Shown: in pieces, positions 25,562-36,233 of the stretch
Position numbering within the stretch: position 1 is the stretch's first letter
Layout of the letters: every line of letters starts with the position of its first letter
NCBI RefSeq assembly: GCF_900585905.1
Contig: NZ_UTVH01000010.1
Coordinates: forward strand, 124,001-188,000
Source: Pseudomonas viridiflava
GTDB taxonomy: Bacteria > Pseudomonadota > Gammaproteobacteria > Pseudomonadales > Pseudomonadaceae
Direction: 5' to 3'
Length of the DNA stretch: 64,000 nt
Position numbers and translations under genes: made by a program
Notes under the pieces: generated by a model
What the model saw: only the letters and a program-made list of their open reading frames with translations
Database searches by the model: none
What the model was told of the DNA's origin: nothing

Positions 25562-26527
25562 ATGCCCACCCCCGAAATGCCGGCTGCCGCAGAGACCATG
25601 CTGGCGTTGATGCACGCCCAGGCTGAAGTTGCCCGCTTGAGCGAGCGCGAGCAGCTGTTCAGCTCGCTGCTGGTCAGCGTCAACGCAGTGCTATGGGCCT
25701 TCGACTGGGCGACGCAGCGCATGATCTACGTCAGCCCCGCCTATGAGCGCATCTTTGGTCGCTCCGCAGGTCTGCTTTTGGCGGACTTCGGCGAATGGCG
25801 CGACAGCATCTACCCTGATGACCTCAACTATGCTGAGCGCAGCATGAGCGAGGTAATTGAAAAGGGCTCCGTGGAAGACCGCGAGTACCGCATCATCCGT
25901 GCCGATGGCGAAGTGCGCTGGCTCAGCGATAAATGCTTTGTCAGCCATCAGACCGACGCCGGGCAGCGTCTGGTGGTGGTCGGTATCGCCGAAGACATCA
26001 CGGAAAAGAAAGAACTCGAAAGCGAGCTGCAGCGCCTGGCCACCACCGACGTGCTGACCCAGAGCAGCAACCGTCGGCATTTCTTCGAGTGCGCCCAGCG
26101 TGAATTCGAGCTGTCCAGGCTGCACGGCACGCCGATGGCTTTTCTGTTGCTGGACATCGATGACTTTAAGCTGGTCAACGACACCTATGGTCACCAGGAA
26201 GGCGATCTGGTGCTGCAACGTATTGCCGAATGCGGGCGCACGACGCTGCGCCGTGGCGATCTGTTCGGCAGGATTGGTGGCGAAGAATTTGCGGCAGTGT
26301 TCCCCGGTTGCGCGCCGGAAATGGCCAAGCAGATCGCCGAACGCCTGCAACGTGAAATTCAGCGCCTGAGCTTTCAACGCGGGGACAAGACCTTTGGTAT
26401 CACGGCCAGTCAGGGCCTGACCCGGCTGGGCGAAACCGATCAGAACCTGGAAGCCCTGTACGCACGCGCCGATGCCGCTATGTATCAGGCCAAGCGCCAG
26501 GGCAAGAACCAGATCGTACTGGTGTAG
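25562..26527 (+). CDS. PAS-GGDEF diguanylate cyclase
   Basis: This 321-residue soluble protein has a short coiled start, a PAS domain with a PAC end (VNAVLWAFDWATQRMIYVSPAYERIFGR to VVVGIAEDITEKKE) and a GGDEF domain with motif RIGGEEFAAVFPG. The allosteric I-site RxxD is present as RRGD just before the motif, so product inhibition is expected. I prefer ATG 25562 (MPTPEMPAAAET) over the earlier ATG at 25499, whose extra residues lack coding character. The layout equals PAO1 PA0290. With the neighbouring EAL protein it provides opposed c-di-GMP activities around desA. Confidence 0.9.
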   Translation: MPTPEMPAAAETMLALMHAQAEVARLSEREQLFSSLLVSVNAVLWAFDWATQRMIYVSPAYERIFGRSAGLLLADFGEWRDSIYPDDLNYAERSMSEVIEKGSVEDREYRIIRADGEVRWLSDKCFVSHQTDAGQRLVVVGIAEDITEKKELESELQRLATTDVLTQSSNRRHFFECAQREFELSRLHGTPMAFLLLDIDDFKLVNDTYGHQEGDLVLQRIAECGRTTLRRGDLFGRIGGEEFAAVFPGCAPEMAKQIAERLQREIQRLSFQRGDKTFGITASQGLTRLGETDQNLEALYARADAAMYQAKRQGKNQIVLV

Positions 26528-26645
26528 TAAACCCGCAGCGCCGCAGGTTGCTGAGTCGGGATGGGCTTGCACCTTGCTTGCGAAGGGTGGACCTCAGGCA
26601 GTTAAGCGTTGGGCTGGCTGACGCCTTCGCAAGCAAGCTTGCTCC

Positions 26646-26990
26646 CACAGCATGCCGCAGAACCATCGCCAGTCCCCGATCCTGTAGGAGCCCAGGAGCA
26701 GCGCGACTCGGCGATGGCGGCTAACCTGACACACCGCTATCGCGGCCTCGCGGTGCTCGGGCGCTCCTACAGCAAAATGCGGTCCCACAAGAGCCGTGCG
26801 TCTCTAAAAGCCATCGTTCCCACAGCATGCCGCAGAACCATAGGTTGCCCACGATCCTGTAGGAGCCCAGGAGCAACGCGACTCGGCGATGGCGGCTAAC
26901 CTGACACACCGCTATCGCGGCCTCGCGGTGCTCGGGCGTCCCTACAGCAAAATGCGGTCCCACAAGAGACGTGCGTCTCTAAAAGCTAGC
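26646..26990. repeat. Tandem duplication of a 175-bp REP-containing unit
   Basis: Two copies (26646-26820 and 26821-26990) share CACAGCATGCCGCAGAACC, a TGTAGGAGCCC REP doublet, and the tail CAAAATGCGGTCCCACAAGA. A further REP arm of the GCAAGCTTGCTCCCAC family ends at 26648. The 470-bp gap 26528-26996 holds no gene. Confidence 0.8.
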
Positions 26991-26996
26991 AGCCGA

Positions 26997-27731
26997 TCAA
27001 TTCAACTCAAGCAACCAGCGACGTGGGCCGGGGCGCAGTTCGGGCATCTGGTCGGCTTCGGCGGCGTTGACGGCCTGGAAGATCTCCAGTTGCTTGCCTT
27101 TGCGCGAGAAGATCCACGGGTTGCCCTTTTCGGCCTTCTCCAGCCACATGCTGTCGTACTCGCCGCTCATGGCTGCACAATCGCCTGCCAGGCAGAGGGC
27201 GTAGCGGTCGTTATCCGGCAAGCCCTGAATGCTGCCGTCCGGCATGAACTGCACGATGTTGCCCTGACCGTCGCCGCTGACGATTTTCCACTTGCCGCCC
27301 ATGTACGCGCCATACAGCGCCGCTTCGAAGCTGCTGCCGGTTGGCGCGCCCGCTGTGGCCGGAGTCTTGGGTTGTTCAAAGCGCTGCTCGGGGCCGGTTT
27401 CGCTGGCCGCCTGGATCAGCTCGTCGCCCTTGACCTGCAAGTCTTCGACGAAGTTGTAGTAGTCGACCCGCAGTTTGCCATTGGCGGCGCTGGCGATCTT
27501 GCCTTCGCCTACTTCGAAGCCGTTGGAGTACAGCGCCTGACCGGTCTTGGTGTCCAGCTGCCATTCCAAGTTGGGTCCATTGGCGAGCAATGCCTGGCGC
27601 AGGTTGTCGCCTTTTACGGCGGCTTCGATGGCTGCCTGATTGATCCAGGTGCCATCGGGATTACGATCGGCGTGACTGGCGCAACCGCTCAGAAAAACGG
27701 CAGTCAGCGAGAGAGCGAGCGCAAAGCGCAT
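26997..27731 (-). CDS. Putative lipoprotein of unknown function
   Basis: This 244-residue protein has a type II signal peptide (MRFALALSLTAVFLSGCAS, lipobox LSGC), so it is probably an outer-membrane lipoprotein. The mature part is a single globular domain rich in short beta motifs, with the cysteine-bearing segment YALCLAGDCAAMSGEYDSMW and the C-terminus RPGPRRWLLELN. I do not recognise the family. The start ATG 27731 has GGAAGGA upstream. It lies 49 bp downstream of ridA on the same strand and may be read through from the spoT operon. Confidence 0.8.
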   Translation of the reverse strand: MRFALALSLTAVFLSGCASHADRNPDGTWINQAAIEAAVKGDNLRQALLANGPNLEWQLDTKTGQALYSNGFEVGEGKIASAANGKLRVDYYNFVEDLQVKGDELIQAASETGPEQRFEQPKTPATAGAPTGSSFEAALYGAYMGGKWKIVSGDGQGNIVQFMPDGSIQGLPDNDRYALCLAGDCAAMSGEYDSMWLEKAEKGNPWIFSRKGKQLEIFQAVNAAEADQMPELRPGPRRWLLELN

Positions 27732-27780
27732 AGCATGTCCTTCCTTTTCAGCGATGGCGGAGCTTACCCCGCCCGGGGAT

Positions 27781-28161
27781 TTATTCGATGACGAGAATCG
27801 CGTCCATCTCGACCTGGGCGCCACGCGGCAAGGCCGCTACGCCGATGGCGGCGCGTGCAGGGTAAGGCTGTTCGAAGTACTTGCCCATGATTTCGTTGAC
27901 CTTGGCGAAGTTGCCCAGATCAGTCAGGAAGATGTTGAGCTTGACGATGTCGCGGAACGAGCCGCCAGCTGCTTCGGCCACGGATTTCAGGTTCTCGAAG
28001 ACCTGTACCACCTGAGCTTCGATGCCTTCGACCAGTTCCATGGTCCGCGGGTCGAGCGGGATCTGCCCGGACATGTAGACAGTATTGCCAGCTTTGATCG
28101 CCTGAGAATAAGGGCCGATGGCTGCAGGAGCCTTGTCGCTGGTGATGACAGTCTTGGTCAT
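27781..28161 (-). CDS. ridA: RidA family enamine/imine deaminase
   Basis: This 126-residue cytosolic protein hydrolyses reactive enamine/imine intermediates released by PLP enzymes. Signature segments are [24 protein letters not shown], the catalytic arginine in [23 protein letters not shown], and a normal length. ATG 28161 gives the standard [20 protein letters not shown] start. It follows spoT by 25 bp, the arrangement seen in many gamma-proteobacteria. Confidence 0.95.
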   Translation of the reverse strand: MTKTVITSDKAPAAIGPYSQAIKAGNTVYMSGQIPLDPRTMELVEGIEAQVVQVFENLKSVAEAAGGSFRDIVKLNIFLTDLGNFAKVNEIMGKYFEQPYPARAAIGVAALPRGAQVEMDAILVIE

Positions 28162-28186
28162 GGAAAAACTCCAGTTCGATGATGGG

Positions 28187-30292
28187 CTATGCGCGCATGC
28201 GGGTAATGCGAATGACCCCGGCCAGTGCACGCAGTTTGCGAATGACACGCGCCAGATGCACGCGATCGTGCACGCTGACCACCAGCTGGACGACGCTGAT
28301 GCGACCATCGCGCTCGTCCATGCTGATCTTTTCGATGTTGCCGTCGGCGGCGTTGACGCTGCTGGCCAGCAACGCGATCAAGCCGCGCTGATGCTCCAGT
28401 TCGACCCGCAGCTCGACATTGAATTCCCCGGTAACGTCCTTGGCCCAGGACAGCTGGATGCACTTTTCCGGGTTGTGGCGGATTTCGCTGATGTTGCGGC
28501 AGTTGTCCAGGTGCACCACCATGCCCTTGCCCGCCGACAGGTGGCCGACAATCGGGTCGCCCGGGATCGGCGTGCAGCATTTGGCGTAACTGAGCACCAG
28601 CCCTTCGGTGCCGCGAATCGCCAGCGGGCCTTCACTGCTCGGCAGTTGCTCGCCCTCGCCCAGCAAGCGCCGCGCTACGACATAGGCCATGCGATTGCCC
28701 AGACCAATGTCTTCCAGCAAGTCCTCGACCACCTCGGCGCGGTATTCGGCCAGCACCAATTGCACGCGTTCGGGCGAGACCTTTTCCAGGCTGCTGTCGA
28801 AGCCGTTGAGCACCTTGTTCAACAGGCGTTCGCCCAGGCTGATGGATTCGGAACGACGCTGCAGCTTGAGTGCATGGCGGATGTGGGTTCGCGCCTTGCC
28901 AGTGACGACGAAGTTGAGCCAGGCCGGGTTCGGGCGGGCACCGGGGGCGCTGACGATTTCCACGGTCGAGCCGCTTTGCAGCGGTTCGGACAGCGGCGCC
29001 AGACGCCGGTTGATACGACAGGCGATACAGCTGTTGCCGACATCGGTGTGCACGGCGTAAGCGAAGTCGACGGCAGTGGAGCCTTTGGGCAGCTCCATGA
29101 TCCGGCCTTTGGGCGTGAACACATAGACCTCGTCCGGGAACAGGTCGATCTTCACGCTCTCGATGAATTCCAGGGAATTGCCCGCACGCTGCTGCATTTC
29201 CAGCACGCCCTTGACCCACTGGCGCGCCCGGGCGTGGGTGCCCTTGGGCACTTCGTCATCCGAGGACTTGTACAGCCAGTGCGCGGCGATCCCGTTGTTG
29301 GCCATCTCTTCCATTTCGCGGGTGCGAATCTGGATCTCGATGGGCACGCCATGCATACCGAACAGCGTGGTGTGCAACGACTGGTAACCGTTGGCCTTGG
29401 GGATGGCGATGTAGTCCTTGAACCGGCCGGGCAGGGGTTTGTACAGATTGTGCACAGCGCCGAGTACGCGGTAGCAGGTGTCGACCTTGTCGACGATGAT
29501 GCGGAAGGCGTAGACATCCATGATTTCGTTGAAGGCGCGGCGCTTGCCACGCATCTTCTTGTAGATGCCGTACAGGTGCTTCTGCCGCCCGCTGACTTCG
29601 CCTTCGATTTCGTCCACCGCCAGGCAATGGCTCAAGGACTGCTCGATCTTGTTGACCAGCTCCTTGCGGTTGCCACGGGCGCGCTTGACCGCCTGACCGA
29701 TGCGCGAGGAGCGCATCGGGTACATGGCCTTGAAACCGAGATCTTCGAACTCGATGCGGATACTGTGCATGCCCAGCCGGTTGGCGATGGGCGCATAGAT
29801 TTCCAGGGTTTCCTTGGCGATGCGCCGACGTTTTTCGCCGGAGAGCACCTCCAGTGTGCGCATGTTGTGCAGACGATCGGCGAGCTTGACCAGAATCACG
29901 CGGATGTCCCGCGCCATGGCCATGGCCATTTTCTGAAAGTTTTCCGCCTGGGCCTCGGCCTTGGTCTCGAAATTCATCTGGGTCAGTTTGCTGACCCCGT
30001 CGACCAGATCGGCCACGGTGTCGCCGAACTGGGCGCAGAGCGCCTCTTTGGCAATACCGGTGTCTTCGATGACGTCATGCAGCATCGCGGCCATCAGGCT
30101 CTGATGGTCCATGTGCATGTCAGCAAGAATGGTGGCCACCGCCAGCGGATGCGTGACGTAGGCTTCGCCGCTGCGACGGCGCTGACCGTCGTGGGCTTGT
30201 TCGGCGTAGAAGTACGCACGGCGGACCAGGTTTACCTGTTCCTTGCCGAGGTAGGTCGAAAGGCGATCGGCGAGGGCGTCTATGCTCGGCAA
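28187..30292 (-). CDS. spoT: Bifunctional (p)ppGpp synthetase/hydrolase SpoT
   Basis: This 701-residue stringent-response enzyme has the following order: HD hydrolase domain (about 25-180) with [13 protein letters not shown] and the metal motif HDVIEDT; RelA/SpoT synthetase domain (about 220-350) with [15 protein letters not shown] and [12 protein letters not shown] domain (about 385-445, [31 protein letters not shown]); and a C-terminal ACT domain (about 625-701). Both catalytic halves look intact, with hydrolysis expected to dominate. It lies downstream of gmk and rpoZ and 25 bp before ridA, linking guanylate metabolism with ppGpp turnover. Confidence 0.97.
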   Translation of the reverse strand: MPSIDALADRLSTYLGKEQVNLVRRAYFYAEQAHDGQRRRSGEAYVTHPLAVATILADMHMDHQSLMAAMLHDVIEDTGIAKEALCAQFGDTVADLVDGVSKLTQMNFETKAEAQAENFQKMAMAMARDIRVILVKLADRLHNMRTLEVLSGEKRRRIAKETLEIYAPIANRLGMHSIRIEFEDLGFKAMYPMRSSRIGQAVKRARGNRKELVNKIEQSLSHCLAVDEIEGEVSGRQKHLYGIYKKMRGKRRAFNEIMDVYAFRIIVDKVDTCYRVLGAVHNLYKPLPGRFKDYIAIPKANGYQSLHTTLFGMHGVPIEIQIRTREMEEMANNGIAAHWLYKSSDDEVPKGTHARARQWVKGVLEMQQRAGNSLEFIESVKIDLFPDEVYVFTPKGRIMELPKGSTAVDFAYAVHTDVGNSCIACRINRRLAPLSEPLQSGSTVEIVSAPGARPNPAWLNFVVTGKARTHIRHALKLQRRSESISLGERLLNKVLNGFDSSLEKVSPERVQLVLAEYRAEVVEDLLEDIGLGNRMAYVVARRLLGEGEQLPSSEGPLAIRGTEGLVLSYAKCCTPIPGDPIVGHLSAGKGMVVHLDNCRNISEIRHNPEKCIQLSWAKDVTGEFNVELRVELEHQRGLIALLASSVNAADGNIEKISMDERDGRISVVQLVVSVHDRVHLARVIRKLRALAGVIRITRMRA

Positions 30293-30352
30293 GGTGCAAC
30301 CCCCTGTCGATGAATTTTACCCTGCGCCGTACTACGTCGACCCGGCATAGGC

Positions 30353-30616
30353 TTAGACGGCCTCGTTGGACTCGTCCTCGAACGCAGCGAACAATGGTTC
30401 ATCTTCGACGATTTCGGCTTCTGCGATTACTGCGTAATCCATCACGCCTGCTGCGATTTCGCGCAGGGCCATGACGGTAGGCTTGTCGTTTTCCCAGGCC
30501 AGCTTTGGTTCTTTGCCGCCGGTTGCCAGTTGACGGGCACGCTTTGTGGAGAGCATGACCAGCTCAAAGCGGTTATCCACGTGTTCTAGGCAGTCTTCAA
30601 CGGTTACGCGGGCCAT
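30353..30616 (-). CDS. rpoZ: RNA polymerase omega subunit RpoZ
   Basis: This 87-residue omega subunit starts [29 protein letters not shown] as in other gamma-proteobacteria, with ATG 30616 preceded by GAGGAATACCC. It helps assemble RNA polymerase and forms part of one ppGpp binding site, fitting its place between gmk and spoT. The 146-bp spacer to gmk has an inverted gcttgca/tgcaagc-type sequence but no gene. Confidence 0.97.
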   Translation of the reverse strand: MARVTVEDCLEHVDNRFELVMLSTKRARQLATGGKEPKLAWENDKPTVMALREIAAGVMDYAVIAEAEIVEDEPLFAAFEDESNEAV

Positions 30617-30762
30617 GGGTATTCCTCGTAGCAAATGCGGATGCGCGATGCCCGGATGGGCGAGCGGACTCGGTAGTTTACAAGCTGCAAGCCAAAAGCT
30701 TCAAGCGCCACGCCACGAGCGGTCGGATTTAACCTGCCGCCCGTGGCTTTGCGGCTTGCACA

Positions 30763-32260
<1,498 letters not shown>

Positions 32261-32479
32261 GGGATACCTCTGTTATCCGGTGGCAGATCGCTGGCTGTCA
32301 CGCAGGGCAGGCAATCTGTGAAGGCGCGGGATTGTAGCGCAGTGCAGTGAGTGCCCCCAACTGGCGAATGTCACAAGCGATGCGTGGCGGCTGGAAGCAG
32401 CTTTAATAACGGGTTTGCGGCGCTTGAGCAGGGCCTCTGGCCTGCACCGCGAGCGTCGGCCCGCATTAGAACTGCCCAG

Positions 32480-32510
32480 TTTCGGCTTGCGCCTCTATAA
32501 TGCCCGGCAG
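32480..32510 (+). promoter_or_regulatory. Candidate promoter of rph
   Basis: A perfect TATAAT (32496-32501) lies about 37 bp upstream of the rph start. A -35 element at the right distance is weak (around 32473-32478). Confidence 0.4.
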
Positions 32511-32537
32511 TTTTCCGTCTCAGTACAGGTATCCCAA

Positions 32538-33260
32538 ATGAAACGTCCAAGTGGTCGCGCCGCCGATCAGCTCCGCTCGATCCGCATCACCCGCAACTAC
32601 ACCAAACACGCCGAGGGTTCTGTGCTGGTCGAGTTCGGTGACACCAAAGTGATCTGCACCGTCAGCGTCGAGAACGGCGTGCCGCGCTTTCTCAAGGGGC
32701 AGGGCCAAGGCTGGTTGACCGCCGAATACGGCATGCTGCCGCGTGCGACCGGCGAGCGTAACCAGCGCGAAGCCAGCCGTGGCAAGCAGGGCGGCCGCAC
32801 CCTGGAAATCCAGCGCCTGATCGGCCGCTCGCTGCGCGCCGCACTGGACATGTCCAAGCTGGGCGACGTGACGCTGTATGTCGACTGCGACGTGATCCAG
32901 GCCGACGGCGGGACGCGCACCGCGTCCATCACCGGTGCCATGGTGGCCCTGGCTGACGCGCTGAAAGTGATCAAGAAACGTGGCGGCCTCAAAGGCGGCG
33001 ACCCGCTCAAGCAGATGATCGCCGCGGTATCGGTTGGCATGTATCAGGGGGAGCCGGTTCTGGACCTCGACTATCTGGAAGACTCCGCTGCGGAAACCGA
33101 CCTTAATGTGGTCATGACCAGCGCCGGCGGTTTCATCGAGGTGCAGGGCACTGCTGAAGGCGCGCCCTTCCAGCCTGAAGAACTCAACGCAATGCTGGCC
33201 CTGGCGCAGAAAGGCATGAGCGAACTGTTCACCCTGCAGACGGCGGCACTGGCCGACTGA
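32538..33260 (+). CDS. rph: Ribonuclease PH
   Basis: This 240-residue phosphorolytic 3'-5' exoribonuclease trims tRNA precursors. It begins [30 protein letters not shown] and has the phosphate-site segment [33 protein letters not shown] plus [22 protein letters not shown] 32538 gives the standard length; the open frame upstream to 32415 is 5' leader. A DUF4870 gene follows 25 bp later and is probably co-transcribed. Confidence 0.97.
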   Translation: MKRPSGRAADQLRSIRITRNYTKHAEGSVLVEFGDTKVICTVSVENGVPRFLKGQGQGWLTAEYGMLPRATGERNQREASRGKQGGRTLEIQRLIGRSLRAALDMSKLGDVTLYVDCDVIQADGGTRTASITGAMVALADALKVIKKRGGLKGGDPLKQMIAAVSVGMYQGEPVLDLDYLEDSAAETDLNVVMTSAGGFIEVQGTAEGAPFQPEELNAMLALAQKGMSELFTLQTAALAD

Positions 33261-33285
33261 CCCCACCACAGCCCGAGGAATGCAC

Positions 33286-33651
33286 ATGACTGACCAGCAC
33301 CTTGTTCCAACCCCCGGCCGCAATCTTCGGCAATGGGCAATGTTCTGTCACTTCGCCGCATTCTTCGGCCTGATCTTTCCATTTGGCAATCTGCTTGGGC
33401 CGTTGATCATCTGGCAGCTCAAGCGCGAATCCGACCCGTTCATCGACGCCCAGGGCAAGGAAGCGCTGAACTTCCAGATCACAGTGTCGATTGCGGCGGT
33501 GATCTGCTTCGTACTCATGCTGCTGTTGATCGGCTTCGCGCTGCTGACCCTGCTGGGCATTGGCGCGCTGGTGCTGACGATTATTGCCGGCATCAAGGCC
33601 AATGAAGGCGTGGCCTACCGGTATCCGTTCACCTGGCGGCTGGTGAAGTAA
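33286..33651 (+). CDS. DUF4870 family membrane protein
   Basis: This 121-residue protein has three hydrophobic segments and the family pattern MFCHFAAFFGLIFPFGNLLGPLIIWQLKRESDPFIDAQGKEALNFQ. Function is unknown. Two ATGs are available; 33286 has GAGGA at a 7-base distance, while 33280 is too close to it. It follows rph closely, an arrangement common in Pseudomonas. Confidence 0.9.
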   Translation: MTDQHLVPTPGRNLRQWAMFCHFAAFFGLIFPFGNLLGPLIIWQLKRESDPFIDAQGKEALNFQITVSIAAVICFVLMLLLIGFALLTLLGIGALVLTIIAGIKANEGVAYRYPFTWRLVK

Positions 33652-33751
33652 GGCCTGGCGTTCGGCGCCCGCCGTGTGCGCAGATCATCGTTATGGTGGG
33701 AGGGGCCGCCCCGTCTTGGACGCTGATATGTCGCGCGGCAAACGTTGAACC

Positions 33752-33902
33752 TGTAGGAGCGCACGAGCACCGCGAGGCCGCGATAGCGGTGTATCAGACA
33801 GGACGCCATCGCGGCCTCGCGGTGCTCGTGCGCTCCTACCGAATAGTGTTCCAGGTTGGGTAGTCCTCTTTGTCTGATGAGACCGGCTTCAGCCGGGAGG
33901 GC
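33752..33902. repeat. REP elements upstream of the RND operon (gap 33652-34050)
   Basis: A TGTAGGAGCGCACGAGCACC doublet spans 33752-33840, and a single GACCGGCTTCAGCCGG arm lies at 33880-33902. The remaining 150 bp to the start at 34051 should hold the promoter; no clear element stands out. Confidence 0.7.
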
Positions 33903-34050
33903 GTCCTTCTGGGCGCTGAAATATCCGGCATTGTTCCACTTCCGTGACGAACCCTGTTGTAAGCTTGCAGTCGCATAGTCACGGCGCTTCCCACCCATTG
34001 GCAGCTCAGCTGCAGCGAGGCGCGCATGGCATCCGTATCAAGGAGTCTGC

Positions 34051-35169
34051 ATGCCCGCTTCACCCTCAAGACTGGCAATTTCCGGCCTGACCTTTTCGTT
34101 GGCGCTGCTCACCGGCTGTGGCGCGGATAAACCGCCCGCCGAGCATCTGCCGCGTGTGCAGGTTCAGCAAGTGGCAACGATTGACTACGCAGCCCAGGCC
34201 TCCCTCACCGGGGACATTCAGGCGCGGGTGCAGACCCAGCTATCGTTTCGCGTCGGCGGCAAGATCATCCAGCGCATGGTTGACGTCGGCGACCGGGTTT
34301 CAGCGCGCCAGGTGCTCGCCCGGCTTGATCCGAAAGACCTGCAGACCAATGTCGATTCCGCTCAGGCTGCCGTGGCGGCCGAGCAGGCGCGGGTGACCCA
34401 GAGTCGGGCTGCGTTCGTGCGCCAGGAAAAGCTGCTGCCCAAGGGCTACACCAGCCGCAGCGAATTTGATTCGGCCCAGGCGGCATTGCGCAGCAGCCAG
34501 AGCGCATTGAGTGCCGCCCAGGCGCAACTGGCCAGCGCCCGCGAGCAATTGAGCTACACCGCGCTGGTGGCGGATGTGCCGGGTGTCATCACAGCGCGCC
34601 AGGCGGAAGTCGGGCAAGTGGTGCAGGCCACCCTGCCGATCTTCGGTCTGGCTCGGGACGGCCAGCGTGACGCGGTTTTCAATGTCTATGAATCGCTGTT
34701 CGTCGAGCCGCCGGGGGATCAGCCAGTAACCGTAACCTTGCTGGACAACCCGCAGATCAAGGCCGTCGGCAAGGTGCGCGAAGTAACCCCCGCCGTCTCC
34801 GCCGAAACCGGCACCTTGCAAGTCAAGATTGCCCTCGACCAACTGCCTGCCGGGATGGACCTGGGTGCGGTGGTCAGCGTGGCCCTGAGCGGGCCGGGCA
34901 AGGCCAGTGTCGAGCTGCCCTGGGCCGCATTGACCAAAGGCCTGGGCAAAGAACTGGGCCAGCCAGCCGTGTGGGTGGTGGATGATGCGGGCAAGGCCAG
35001 CCTGCGCGGCGTCACCGTTGGCCGCTACCTGACCGGCAAAGTGATCATCGTTGATGGCCTCAAGGGTGGGGAAAAGGTCGTGGTTGCAGGCGGTCAGCTG
35101 TTACACCCGGACATGCAGGTCGAAATCGCCGCCACTGAACAGCAACAACCCGCCAAGGTGCAACCATGA
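34051..35169 (+). CDS. triA: RND efflux periplasmic adaptor lipoprotein, TriA-like
   Basis: This 372-residue membrane fusion protein has a lipoprotein signal (SLALLTGCGAD). It has the barrel-sandwich (lipoyl-like) hybrid halves around LSFRVGGKIIQRMVDVGDRV and VADVPGVITARQAEVGQVV, separated by an Ala/Gln-rich alpha-helical hairpin (about residues 100-175), then a beta-barrel and membrane-proximal domain. It overlaps the next adaptor gene by 4 bp. One RND pump served by two adaptor genes is the hallmark of TriABC in P. aeruginosa, which exports triclosan; the substrate here is inferred only by analogy. Confidence 0.85.
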   Translation: MPASPSRLAISGLTFSLALLTGCGADKPPAEHLPRVQVQQVATIDYAAQASLTGDIQARVQTQLSFRVGGKIIQRMVDVGDRVSARQVLARLDPKDLQTNVDSAQAAVAAEQARVTQSRAAFVRQEKLLPKGYTSRSEFDSAQAALRSSQSALSAAQAQLASAREQLSYTALVADVPGVITARQAEVGQVVQATLPIFGLARDGQRDAVFNVYESLFVEPPGDQPVTVTLLDNPQIKAVGKVREVTPAVSAETGTLQVKIALDQLPAGMDLGAVVSVALSGPGKASVELPWAALTKGLGKELGQPAVWVVDDAGKASLRGVTVGRYLTGKVIIVDGLKGGEKVVVAGGQLLHPDMQVEIAATEQQQPAKVQP

Positions 35170-36233
35170 AGCGTCTGTACTGGTTGTTGCTGCTGCCGCT
35201 GTTGACTGCGTGCAGCAAGGAGGAGCCGAAGCCTGAGCCGGTGCGCCCGGTGCTGTTTGTCGAAGCCAGCGCGGTTTCCGAAGAAAGCCTGGGGCGTTTC
35301 GCCGGCAATATCGAAGCGCGCTATGAAAGCACCCTGGGTTTCCGCGTGGCCGGGCGCATTGCCCGCCGCGTTGTGGACGTCGGCAGTGAAGTCGCCAAGG
35401 GCGCGCTGCTCGCCACCCTTGACCCCACCGATCAGCAGAACAATGTGCGCGCCCGCCAAGGCGACCTTGCGCGCATTGAGGCGCAGTGGATCAACGCCCA
35501 GGCCAACGCGCGCCGCCAGCAGGAATTGTTCGACCGCGGCGTTGGCGCCCAGGCGCAACTGGACGTCGCCCAGACTGACCTGAAAACTACGGCATCGTCC
35601 CTGGCGCAAGCCAAAGCGGCACAGAGCCAGGCGCAAGATCAGCTCGGCTACAGCGAACTGCGTGCCGATCACGCTGCGGTGGTCACCCGTTGGCAGGTGG
35701 AAGCCGGGCAGGTGGTCACGGCAGGCCAGGAAGTCGTCACCCTGGCGCGCCCCGACGTCAAGGAAGCGGTCATCGATTTGCCTGATTCCCTCGCCGAGCA
35801 GTTACCACCCGGCGTCGAGTTCAAGGTGGCCAGCCAGCTGGACCCGCAGGTCTACACCCTCGGCACCCTGCGTGAAATCGAACCCCAGGCCCAGCGCGCC
35901 ACGCGCACTCGTCGCGCTCGCTTGTCGCTGGCCGAAACGCCGCCAGCGTTGCGCCTGGGCACTGCCATCAGCGTCACCCTCAGCGCCGCGATTGCAGCGC
36001 GCACCGAGTTGCCCCTCAGCGCCTTGCAGACAGTGGACGGCAAAACCCGGATCTGGGTGATTGATGAGCAAGCCCGTACGGTCAACCCTCGGGCGGTGAA
36101 CGTCATCAGCCGCAGCGCCGACCGGTTTGTGCTGGGCAGCGAAATCAAACCCGGCGAAAAGGTCGTCAGCGCCGGGATCAACAGCCTTAAACCGGGCCAG
36201 GAAGTCAAAATCAACGAGGAAAGCCCGCGATGA
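35166..36233 (+). CDS. triB: Second RND periplasmic adaptor lipoprotein, TriB-like
   Basis: The 355-residue adaptor has a lipobox LLTACSKEE and the usual order of lipoyl-like halves (LGFRVAGRIARRVVDVGSEV and LRADHAAVVTRWQVEAGQVV), helical hairpin and beta-barrel. It is clearly related to the preceding gene but diverged. Its ATG overlaps the triA stop (ATGA), and its own stop overlaps the pump gene by 4 bp, so all three are translationally coupled. In TriABC both adaptors are required in one complex. Confidence 0.85.
   Translation: MKRLYWLLLLPLLTACSKEEPKPEPVRPVLFVEASAVSEESLGRFAGNIEARYESTLGFRVAGRIARRVVDVGSEVAKGALLATLDPTDQQNNVRARQGDLARIEAQWINAQANARRQQELFDRGVGAQAQLDVAQTDLKTTASSLAQAKAAQSQAQDQLGYSELRADHAAVVTRWQVEAGQVVTAGQEVVTLARPDVKEAVIDLPDSLAEQLPPGVEFKVASQLDPQVYTLGTLREIEPQAQRATRTRRARLSLAETPPALRLGTAISVTLSAAIAARTELPLSALQTVDGKTRIWVIDEQARTVNPRAVNVISRSADRFVLGSEIKPGEKVVSAGINSLKPGQEVKINEESPR

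Noticed and set aside
28118..30313. 731-residue open frame on the plus strand opposite spoT
   Set aside because: Shadow of spoT; no ribosome site, no recognisable domain.
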